Below, piece after piece: positions 1 through 5,365 of a DNA stretch of 5,528 nt. Each line of letters begins with the position of its first letter. The stretch's first letter is position 1. The position numbers and the translations under genes are program-made. Below the pieces are notes generated by a model, which ran no database searches, had not been told where the DNA came from, and saw nothing but the letters and a program-made list of their open reading frames with translations. This DNA is from an uncultured Candidatus Saccharibacteria bacterium (lineage in GTDB: Bacteria; Patescibacteriota; Saccharimonadia; Saccharimonadales; Saccharimonadaceae), in the NCBI GenBank assembly GCA_947304075.1, contig CAMYZY010000034.1:1-5528 (forward strand). The letters are read 5' to 3'.

Positions 1-683
1 GCTACTGGTGCAACATGATTTGCTGGATGTACTAATGTGTATATCACTTTCCCCGAATACGTATCAGCAGGCTGGGTTTTAGATATATAGGCACCATAAG
101 TCGTAGTAAATGATGCTCCTTCAGCAGATTGGCCAATGTCAGTACTAGATAACCTAGTCGCAACTTTAGTGTATTCATTAGGCACTGCATGATAATCATC
201 GTATCCTGTAGCAATGGTAATAGGATAAGTTGGAGTAGGAGAAGTAACGGCAGTTAATTTCATTGCCCAGTTAGAAACATCAGGGTTACCTGCGCTGGTA
301 GCTGTACCGGTAGCTATGGTAGCATTTCCACTTGCAGATGTACCTATCAACTTATTACTATTAGTTTCGCCAATTATTTCTCCAGTATATCCTGCTGCGT
401 AAATAGAAAAGCCTTCCATATCATTACAGAAAGCTTTAATCGTACTACTGCCAATATTAGCCTGATAGGTACCATTACTAATGCTGGCATTATGTGTACC
501 CATACCAGTACCTGATATAGTACATGATACCGGCACTGTGATATTAATCTGATCAACTACATCATCAGCGGAAGCAAAACTAGAACTTAAGACTAAACCA
601 GAAAGAATTGTCATAGAAATAAAAGAACCAGCGACCATATAAGTAGCTAGTCCAGAAGTTTCTATTTTATTATACATTTTCAT
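1..683 (-). CDS. Secreted surface protein, partial (N-terminal 227 residues, C-terminus beyond left edge)
   Basis: The reading frame is open on the minus strand from ATG at 683 to the window edge with no stop. Residues 1-39 form a signal peptide: basic MKMYNK start, hydrophobic segment at about 12-33, and a probable cleavage after Ala-Ser-Ala (37-39) before DDVVDQ. The mature part is rich in Ser, Thr, Gly and Asn, as expected of a beta-rich extracellular domain. It has only two cysteines (C54 in PVSCTISG and C86 in AFCNDMEG), a plausible disulfide. Near the edge is ISKTQPADTYSGKVIYTLVHP (about 200-220), which I recall as a recurring element of saccharibacterial exported proteins; this is memory, not a search. 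Start choice: AAGGA (688-692) and AGGAT (693-697) precede ATG 683; a second ATG at 677 is possible. The function is unknown; adhesion or host contact is inference. Its promoter carries a G8 tract. Confidence 0.85.
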   Translation of the reverse strand, partial: MKMYNKIETSGLATYMVAGSFISMTILSGLVLSSSFASADDVVDQINITVPVSCTISGTGMGTHNASISNGTYQANIGSSTIKAFCNDMEGFSIYAAGYTGEIIGETNSNKLIGTSASGNATIATGTATSAGNPDVSNWAMKLTAVTSPTPTYPITIATGYDDYHAVPNEYTKVATRLSSTDIGQSAEGASFTTTYGAYISKTQPADTYSGKVIYTLVHPANHVAPV

Positions 684-704
684 ATAATCCTTATCCTAAT
701 AATA

Positions 705-733
705 ATTCTACCCCCCCCGGCAGGATTTGTCAA
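705..733 (-). promoter_or_regulatory. Promoter of the surface-protein gene with G8 tract in the -35/-10 spacer
   Basis: Read on the minus strand, a perfect -35 TTGACA (733-728) is followed by a spacer of exactly 17 bp (727-711) and then -10 TAGAAT (710-705), one mismatch from consensus. The last eight spacer bases, 718-711, are all G and touch the -10. Transcription should begin at about 697-698, giving a leader of roughly 14 nt that holds only the ribosome-binding site. One G gained or lost would move the spacer off the optimum, so the promoter is a strong candidate for slipped-strand phase variation. In this copy it is at the optimal length, predicted ON. Confidence 0.8.
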
Positions 734-759
734 TATCTCTTTCAAAAGGGTTATTTTTA

Positions 760-768
760 TGTTATAAT
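760..768 (+). promoter_or_regulatory. Extended -10 promoter of der (leaderless)
   Basis: The sequence TG-T-TATAAT is a perfect -10 with an extended TGn motif. Seven bases (TATACAT) separate it from the der ATG at 776, so transcription is expected to start at or next to the A of the start codon. No Shine-Dalgarno sequence lies upstream of the ATG; the nearest purine run (AAAAGGG, 744-750) is upstream of the promoter. A -35 at 17 bp spacing would be TTTCAA (740-745), which is weak. The surrounding 752-769 block is almost identical to that before pth. Confidence 0.75.
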
Positions 769-775
769 TATACAT

Positions 776-2110
776 ATGAAAAAGATGCCGGTTGTAGCTT
801 TGGTTGGACAAACGAATGCTGGAAAATCCAGTATTTTTAATCGTCTAGCCAAAAAAAATATAGCAATTGTCGCGCGCGAAGAAGGAACTACGCGTGATAA
901 CGTGATGACTACAGTTAACGATGCTTTTTTGTTGATTGACACAGCTGGGCTTAAGAATCCGACTGACAATTTTGAAATGACAATCCAAGAACAAGTCGCT
1001 GATGCAGTGGAATCAGCAGATATTATCCTTTTGGTGCTTGATTCAACGAAATATTTTGACCATCGTGATGCTCGACTTGCAAAAGATGCACTAAGAGCCA
1101 AAAAAACTGTGTATTTAGTTCTCAATAAATGCGATTTGGCTGAATCTTTACCGATTGAAGAATTCAGGGCTCTCGGTGTCGCACCGGAAAATATACTTTA
1201 TGTTTCAGCTACTACTGGCCAAGGCTTTACTAAATTGATTGAAAAATTACCAAACGAAAAGATTAGTGTGGAACATGATAAGCTAAAAATCGCCTTAATT
1301 GGAAGGCCGAATGTAGGAAAATCTTCATTGTTTAATTCTTTGGGTAAGAAACAGCAAGCTGTTGTGAGCTCAAAGCAGGGAACTACGCGGGATATTAATC
1401 GGATTAACATTAAGTATAAGGGGCAGGAAATTGAAATCTTGGATACTGCTGGGCTTCGCAAACCAGGCAAACGCGAGGTCGGGATTGAAAAATTCTCGGC
1501 AATCCGAACTCTGGCCGCAATAGAAGAGGCTGATATTTGCTGTCTTTTAGTTGATTCGACTGAACCGCATAGTAAACTAGACCAAACACTGGCTGGACAA
1601 ATTGTCGAAGCCGGCAAGGGTATCGTTTTGGTGGTAACTAAATCAGATTTGTTAGATTCAAGCGTGCCTACGAATTATTTTGGTGAAGAAAATGTCGGAA
1701 ATCGTACAGCGGCAGATTTCTTGTTAGATGCACTAGAAAAAGATTTTGACTTTTTACCATATGCACCAGTACTGGTTACTTCATCGGAGACTGGCGAAAA
1801 TGTGACGCAATTGTTTGAACTGGCTCTACAGATAAATGATGCAAGACACTTCAAAATGAAAACGTCGGATTTGAATAGGGTTCTTGTGAATGCGGTAGTT
1901 GCGCACGCACCGGCTGGGCTGAAAAATACTCGGCCTAAACCAAAATACATTGTCCAGACGGATGTGTGCCCACCTTGGTTTGTGGTGCATGGTCATGATT
2001 TAGAATTATTACATTGGTCTTGGAAACGTTTTTTGGAGAGAAAGATAAGGGAAGAATACCCTTTTATTGGCACGCCAATTAAATTTTCGTTTCGTAATGA
2101 TAAATCGTAA
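776..2110 (+). CDS. der: Ribosome biogenesis GTPase Der (EngA), tandem G domains
   Basis: Der is an essential bacterial GTPase that binds the 50S subunit late in its assembly. The 444-residue product has the full family layout. G domain 1 shows GQTNAGKSS (11-19), GTTRD (37-41), DTAG (55-58), NKCD (117-120) and SAT (144-146). G domain 2 shows GRPNVGKSS (176-184), GTTRD (202-206), DTAGLRKPGKREVGIEKF (223-240) and TKSD (288-291). A C-terminal KH-like domain spans about 363-441 (DLNRVLVNAVVAHAPAG to GTPIKFSFR). Length matches the usual 430-490. Two small departures are visible: the first P-loop reads GQTNAGKS instead of the common GRPNVGKS, and the second G4 motif is TKSD in place of NKxD. ATG 776 gives the complete first beta strand; a second ATG at 785 would clip it. 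The gene is divergent from the surface-protein gene and followed by a terminator. Confidence 0.97.
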   Translation: MKKMPVVALVGQTNAGKSSIFNRLAKKNIAIVAREEGTTRDNVMTTVNDAFLLIDTAGLKNPTDNFEMTIQEQVADAVESADIILLVLDSTKYFDHRDARLAKDALRAKKTVYLVLNKCDLAESLPIEEFRALGVAPENILYVSATTGQGFTKLIEKLPNEKISVEHDKLKIALIGRPNVGKSSLFNSLGKKQQAVVSSKQGTTRDINRINIKYKGQEIEILDTAGLRKPGKREVGIEKFSAIRTLAAIEEADICCLLVDSTEPHSKLDQTLAGQIVEAGKGIVLVVTKSDLLDSSVPTNYFGEENVGNRTAADFLLDALEKDFDFLPYAPVLVTSSETGENVTQLFELALQINDARHFKMKTSDLNRVLVNAVVAHAPAGLKNTRPKPKYIVQTDVCPPWFVVHGHDLELLHWSWKRFLERKIREEYPFIGTPIKFSFRNDKS

Positions 2111-2116
2111 ATAGTG

Positions 2117-2125
2117 TGATAAAAT
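2117..2125 (+). promoter_or_regulatory. Candidate extended -10 promoter for the PIN-PhoH gene
   Basis: Just after the der stop codon lies TG-A-TAAAAT, a TGn motif plus a -10 with one mismatch. It predicts a start near 2132, giving a leader of about 69 nt that contains the hairpin at 2138-2157 and the strong Shine-Dalgarno sequence. No good -35 is visible at 16-18 bp. A competing candidate, TG-A-TATACT (2148-2156), overlaps the hairpin and would start near 2163. Either fits; read-through from der is also possible. Confidence 0.4.
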
Positions 2126-2131
2126 TAGAAT

Positions 2132-2143
2132 AGGTGGGAGTAT
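2132..2143 (+). repeat. Left copy of a 12-nt inverted repeat flanking PIN-PhoH
   Basis: AGGTGGGAGTAT is the exact reverse complement of ATACTCCCACCT at 3811-3822, just after the PIN-PhoH stop codon. It overlaps the left arm of the terminator hairpin (from 2138) and starts at the predicted transcription start of the candidate promoter at 2117-2125. A perfect 12-nt match between two gaps of under 100 bp is unlikely by chance. Confidence 0.75.
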
Positions 2144-2164
2144 ATAGTGATATACTCTTTTTTT
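2138..2164 (+). terminator. Intrinsic terminator after der / possible attenuator of PIN-PhoH
   Basis: GAGTATAT (2138-2145) pairs perfectly with ATATACTC (2150-2157) across the four-base loop AGTG, and seven T follow (2158-2164). The stem is 8 bp and AT-rich, so termination may be incomplete. If transcription starts at about 2132, the same element lies in the PIN-PhoH leader and would act as an attenuator. A second GAGTAT (2168-2173) after the T run can also pair with the right arm. Confidence 0.75.
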
Positions 2165-2186
2165 AGAGAGTATCTAGTACATTAAA

Positions 2187-2193
2187 AAGGAGG
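2187..2193 (+). promoter_or_regulatory. Strong Shine-Dalgarno sequence of PIN-PhoH
   Basis: AAGGAGG, seven bases before ATG 2201, is a near-perfect complement of the 16S rRNA 3' end and fixes the start codon. It contrasts with der and pth, which have no such site. Confidence 0.9.
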
Positions 2194-2200
2194 AGTTGTT

Positions 2201-3811
2201 ATGCTAGGTGACAGACCAATATTTATCATTGACACTAATATTCTCGTAGACTATGTGGATATTATTCCTGGTACTCCTGATCGGAACCCGGAAGAGCCCA
2301 CCATTGATTTGAATAAAGCACACATCGTAATACCAACAGCCGTCATCAGAGAGCTCTCTGCTTTTAAAAGCGAGAGTTCAGATCGTGGCAAAGCTGCAAG
2401 AATTGCTCTTAGGAGAATCCGTGGTTTAGTCGAGGGTAAGATTTGCGACATTGGTTCTGTCTATAATTTGGAAGCACCGGTTACGGTGGCTAACAGAGAA
2501 CAGCTGTTTTCTGTCTTGCCGGTTCATAAGGATTTTAGGGATTGCTTGCCATTTAATCCCTCGGATGATGATATGGACGGCCAGATTATTTTGACTACGA
2601 TTGTTGCAGGCTTTTTATGTCAGGGTATACCCATAGATGGGACTGCATCTTTGGAACAAGTTAGCAACTTTGTTTCCAACAATGTAACATTACTTACCAA
2701 TGATAATGGCTTGGCGATTCGGGCAAGAGAACGTGGTATTAAAACCGAACGATACGGTTATAAGTACCCCGAACCTTATACTGGTAGACGCAATGTAATT
2801 GTTCCAAAGGAATTGTTTTATCGTTTCTATAATACACAGAGGATCGAAGAAGAAATTTGGAATGAATTAATGCCAAATCAGCCGCCACTAGTCGCTAATG
2901 AGTTTATCGTAATGGAACTCGAAGATAAGCTGGATTATCCCAGCGATTTCGATTTTAACTGTAACCCGTATTTTGACCATATTGGTAAGTATGACGCATA
3001 TAGCGGTGCAATAGTTAAACTAAAATACGTGAAAAACTTCCCAATCCGTGTTTGTAACGCTGGGCAGGCAATCTATGCAGAAGCACTAATGGATCCTGAC
3101 ATCGCGGCAGTTGTTTGCGTTGGACCAGCTGGTTCTGGCAAAACATACATGGCTACGGTGTATGGGTATAGTGCCTGTAAAAATGGAGAATTCATCGGTG
3201 TGACTGTCGTTCCTTGTGACTCTAGGAGTAAGCTCGGGGCGTTGCCTGGCGATTTGGACGAGAAGATGGATCCGGACGTGCAGCCACTCAAAAACGCTTT
3301 GAGAAACTATCTGTTGAAGGAGGATAGTAAACTCAGAAAAGAACTCGAAACTTTGAAGAAGTTTGGTGCCTACGATAAGAAAAGCAAATCTCAGGACTGC
3401 GACGAAGAATCGCCCGAAAGGAAATCCCTTAAGGTTAGGTTAAAATCCAGAGTAGACTTGATCTGGGATAATTGGTTTTCAAATATTCCGATTGAAAGTG
3501 CTGGAGGAAGAGATTTTTCTTATGAACTGGCCATCTATGACGAGTTCCAGGACCAAACTGTGAGCCAGGCAGATACACTGATCAAACGTCTGGGAACTGA
3601 CGGTAAAATCATCATCACTGGCGATATTGAACAGATTCATGCGCCGTACATAGATCATACTAGTACGGGGCTGACATACGCTTCTAGACAGCTGATGGAT
3701 AGCCCTATGGTGGCTCAAGTTTGTTTCACCGAAGATGAGGTAATCCGTCATCCGCTCGTGAAAATGATAGCTATAAGGCAGAAAAAGAGAAGAGCTGCCA
3801 AAAAGGCCTAA
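2201..3811 (+). CDS. PIN domain-PhoH-type ATPase fusion protein
   Basis: The 536-residue protein joins an N-terminal PIN-like nuclease domain to a PhoH-like P-loop ATPase, the arrangement known as PhoH2 or YlaK; such proteins are thought to be RNA helicase/RNases. PIN acidic residues are D11 (FIIDTN), E51 (VIRELSAF), D124/D126 (SDDDMDG) and D168 (LLTND). The ATPase part has a Walker A GPAGSGKT (308-315), the family stretch KLGALPGDLDEKMDP (344-358), a Walker B region YELAIYDEFQD (441-451), a GDIEQI sensor (474-479) and the family signature VIRHPLV (514-520). The C-terminus is basic (RQKKRRAAKKA). Odd points: the Walker B reads YDEFQD where DEAQN is usual, the RGRT motif is replaced by GGRDF (435-439), and a highly charged stretch at about 373-420 is longer than in typical PhoH. 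The substrate is unknown. It acts in the cytoplasm; no signal peptide is seen. Confidence 0.92.
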   Translation: MLGDRPIFIIDTNILVDYVDIIPGTPDRNPEEPTIDLNKAHIVIPTAVIRELSAFKSESSDRGKAARIALRRIRGLVEGKICDIGSVYNLEAPVTVANREQLFSVLPVHKDFRDCLPFNPSDDDMDGQIILTTIVAGFLCQGIPIDGTASLEQVSNFVSNNVTLLTNDNGLAIRARERGIKTERYGYKYPEPYTGRRNVIVPKELFYRFYNTQRIEEEIWNELMPNQPPLVANEFIVMELEDKLDYPSDFDFNCNPYFDHIGKYDAYSGAIVKLKYVKNFPIRVCNAGQAIYAEALMDPDIAAVVCVGPAGSGKTYMATVYGYSACKNGEFIGVTVVPCDSRSKLGALPGDLDEKMDPDVQPLKNALRNYLLKEDSKLRKELETLKKFGAYDKKSKSQDCDEESPERKSLKVRLKSRVDLIWDNWFSNIPIESAGGRDFSYELAIYDEFQDQTVSQADTLIKRLGTDGKIIITGDIEQIHAPYIDHTSTGLTYASRQLMDSPMVAQVCFTEDEVIRHPLVKMIAIRQKKRRAAKKA

Positions 3812-3822
3812 TACTCCCACCT
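3811..3822 (-). repeat. Right copy of the 12-nt inverted repeat flanking PIN-PhoH
   Basis: ATACTCCCACCT begins at the last base of the PIN-PhoH stop codon and is the exact reverse complement of 2132-2143. It sits in the 3' untranslated region immediately before the terminator, so in RNA it could pair with the 5' leader of the same transcript. Confidence 0.75.
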
Positions 3823-3823
3823 T

Positions 3824-3850
3824 ATACCCCGCTTATTGCGGGGTATTTTT
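3824..3850 (+). terminator. Intrinsic terminator of PIN-PhoH
   Basis: ATACCCCGC (3824-3832) pairs perfectly with GCGGGGTAT (3838-3846) across the loop TTATT. The T run 3846-3850 follows. This is a GC-rich 9-bp stem and a convincing terminator. Its T run is also the first half of the pth promoter module. Confidence 0.9.
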
Positions 3851-3851
3851 A

Positions 3852-3860
3852 TGGTATAAT
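3852..3860 (+). promoter_or_regulatory. Extended -10 promoter of pth (leaderless)
   Basis: TG-G-TATAAT is a perfect -10 with an extended TGn motif. Six bases (TTGGAT) separate it from ATG 3867, so the transcript should begin at the start codon. The -35 region falls inside the phoH terminator stem and shows no consensus. The block 3844-3861 matches the der promoter block 752-769 at 17 of 18 positions. Confidence 0.8.
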
Positions 3861-3866
3861 TTGGAT

Positions 3867-4385
3867 ATGAAGTTAGTAATTGGGTTAGGGAACCCCGGGA
3901 ATCAATATAATTTTACGAGACATAATGTCGGTTTTTTGGCACTGGACTATTATTTTAAGGTGGACAACTTAAAATGGAGCGAAAAACCTAAATTTAACGC
4001 TATTTGGGGAAGAAAAGACGACATAATTTTTATAAAACCGCAAAGTTATTACAATGATACCGGTATCGTGGTTGCTGAATATATGCGGTATTATAAGATC
4101 CCAGTTTCTGATATTCTGGTGATTTGTGATAATTTTGATTTAGATTTTGGAAAGGTTAGGTATCGGTCTACTGGAGTGGCTGGCGGAAATAATGGACTAA
4201 AATCGATAGATAAGGCCATCGGGACGCCAGAGTACGCCAGAATTAGAGTCGGCACAGGAAATGACGAGCTTAGGAAGAAGATGGGGGACATTGATTTTGT
4301 GTTGTCGAAATTCACCCCTGAAGAAAAGACGAAATTGCCTGAAATATTAGCGGAAATTGCCGATAAAATTGATGAAATTTTATGA
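3867..4385 (+). CDS. pth: Peptidyl-tRNA hydrolase
   Basis: Pth cleaves the ester bond of peptidyl-tRNA that drops off stalled ribosomes and frees the tRNA for reuse. The 172-residue product carries the family motifs in order: GLGNPG (6-11) with N9, TRHNVGF (17-23) with the catalytic H19, KPQSYYNDTG (57-66), CDNFDLDFG (87-95) with the conserved D88, and GGNNGLKS (106-113). Two positions differ from the usual form: KPxTxMNxSG has Tyr at the Met position, and GGHNG reads GGNNG. It is shorter than the 194 residues of E. coli Pth. An in-frame TTG at 3861 adjoins the -10 box and lies upstream of the expected transcription start, so ATG 3867 is preferred. The stop TGA is followed at once by in-frame TAG. 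It converges on dprA with a 25-bp gap and no clear terminator. Confidence 0.95.
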   Translation: MKLVIGLGNPGNQYNFTRHNVGFLALDYYFKVDNLKWSEKPKFNAIWGRKDDIIFIKPQSYYNDTGIVVAEYMRYYKIPVSDILVICDNFDLDFGKVRYRSTGVAGGNNGLKSIDKAIGTPEYARIRVGTGNDELRKKMGDIDFVLSKFTPEEKTKLPEILAEIADKIDEIL

Positions 4386-4410
4386 TAGGAAAATGCTAAG
4401 TATATCTCCG

Positions 4411-5337
4411 TTACATGAGAGTCCAGTTGTTCATGCCAAGAGCCTTAATCCTGCCTTTAATCTCAAGCAGAGTAACAGTTTCGTTGAATATCTCTGGGGG
4501 CAGAAGCGTGCTCGCCATAATATCTTCGCCTGAGCGAAGACCACTGGCTAGTGCTTGCAGGATTTTTGTTTCTACATCTGTATCGCCGAAGAGTTCTTGC
4601 TGCTTCAAACGGTGGTGTTTTTTAGTATATTCTTCAGGGAAAAGCAGCTCCAAGACGTCTTTTGGTTCGGTATAAGGGAACGCCCCCTGTTTTATTAGCT
4701 TGTTACAGCCTTGAGAATATGGACTCGTGATGTTGCCAGGGACGGCGAAGATAATTTTGCCCTGATTTAAAGCGTGGGTAGCGGTGTTAAGGGAGCCGGA
4801 TTTTTCGGCGGCTTCGACCACAATAACGATATCCGAAAGACCAGAGATAAGGCGATTACGCTCCAAAAAGCTAGTCTTTGGGTAGACTTTTGCATCTTTT
4901 GCGTATTCGGAGATGATGGCGCCTTCTTTTTTGATAATCTCCTTGGCCAGAGAAGTATGTTCTCTTGGATAAATTTGATTGATTGGGGTGCCGAGAACAG
5001 CAACGGTTTTGCCGTCGGCGGCAAGGCATCCGCGATGCGCAATGCTATCGATACCATAGGCTAGGCCTGATACCACTACGACCTGATGTTTGGCTAGCTC
5101 ATAGGCTAGCTTAAAGGCTATTTCTTCGCCATACTTCGTATTGTGACGAGAGCCGACGATAGCGACCGTTTTTGGTGGCTCCAATTTTCCATTTTTTGAC
5201 ATATTTTCTGGTAATTTGCCACGAAAATACAATGTTTTAGGCTTAAGCGCAATAGGCGCTAACTTCTCTGTAAAAATGTGCTCTAGGGGTGATATTTGGT
5301 TGATTTTTGTGAAAAAGTCTGTAAAAAGTGTTGACAT
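4411..5337 (-). CDS. dprA: DNA processing protein DprA (Smf), RecA loader
   Basis: DprA binds incoming single-stranded DNA during natural transformation and loads RecA on it. The 308-residue product has the Rossmann-like DprA domain: VAIVGSR (58-64), SGLAYGID (90-97) with SIAHRGCL after it, FLERNRLISGLSD (157-169), GSLNTA (181-186) and FAVPGN (197-202). A C-terminal winged-helix-like domain is at about 252-306 (DVETKILQAL to GRIKALGMNNWTL). The N-terminal region before about residue 30 is too short for the SAM/HhH domain found in many DprA proteins. The frame stays open upstream to an ATG at 5397, but AGGAG at 5343-5347 lies five bases before ATG 5337, and the extra 20 residues resemble no family N-terminus, so 5337 is the start. 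The first codons overlap the -35 of a rightward promoter. Confidence 0.95.
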   Translation of the reverse strand: MSTLFTDFFTKINQISPLEHIFTEKLAPIALKPKTLYFRGKLPENMSKNGKLEPPKTVAIVGSRHNTKYGEEIAFKLAYELAKHQVVVVSGLAYGIDSIAHRGCLAADGKTVAVLGTPINQIYPREHTSLAKEIIKKEGAIISEYAKDAKVYPKTSFLERNRLISGLSDIVIVVEAAEKSGSLNTATHALNQGKIIFAVPGNITSPYSQGCNKLIKQGAFPYTEPKDVLELLFPEEYTKKHHRLKQQELFGDTDVETKILQALASGLRSGEDIMASTLLPPEIFNETVTLLEIKGRIKALGMNNWTLM

Positions 5338-5359
5338 ATTTTCTCCTGTGTGATATAAT
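5331..5359 (+). promoter_or_regulatory. Perfect consensus housekeeping promoter, rightward
   Basis: TTGACA (5331-5336), a 17-bp spacer and TATAAT (5354-5359) match the housekeeping sigma consensus at all twelve positions with ideal spacing. Start is expected at about 5366. The -35 overlaps the dprA start codon on the other strand and the spacer contains the dprA ribosome-binding site. It is the strongest promoter in the window, and it drives sequence without an evident gene up to the edge. Confidence 0.85.
5343..5347 (-). promoter_or_regulatory. Ribosome-binding site of dprA
   Basis: AGGAG on the minus strand, five bases before ATG 5337, decides the dprA start against the upstream in-frame ATG at 5397. 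Confidence 0.85.
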
Positions 5360-5360
5360 A
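5355..5360 (-). promoter_or_regulatory. Candidate -10 of the dprA promoter
   Basis: TATTAT on the minus strand shares the AT-rich box used as -10 by the rightward promoter. It would start dprA transcription near 5348, leaving a leader of about 11 nt with AGGAG at its 5' end, similar to the short leader of the surface gene. No convincing -35 is visible (TTATTT at 17 bp is poor), so this is tentative. Confidence 0.3.
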
Positions 5361-5365
5361 AAAAC

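Noticed and set aside
374..556. Minus-strand 60-residue frame inside the surface-protein gene
   Set aside because: It overlaps, in another frame, a longer minus-strand reading frame with a signal peptide, promoter and ribosome-binding site.
757..2451. Minus-strand open frames opposite der and the start of PIN-PhoH
   Set aside because: They are shadows of the conserved plus-strand genes, with no ribosome-binding sites or recognisable domains.
2132..3822. PIN-PhoH as cargo of a transposable element because of the flanking inverted repeats
   Set aside because: There is no transposase or target-site duplication, and the repeats are short and lie at UTR positions, overlapping or adjoining the terminator hairpins.
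3861..3866. Upstream TTG start for pth (adding Met-Asp)
   Set aside because: It directly adjoins the -10 hexamer, upstream of any possible start of that transcript, and family N-termini begin at MKLVIGLGNPG.
4364..4381. AT-only inverted repeat near the end of pth (AAAATT...AATTTT) as terminator
   Set aside because: It lies inside the coding region, has no GC pairs in the stem and no T run after it.
4774..5064. Plus-strand frame opposite dprA
   Set aside because: It is the antisense of conserved DprA motifs and has no independent start signals.
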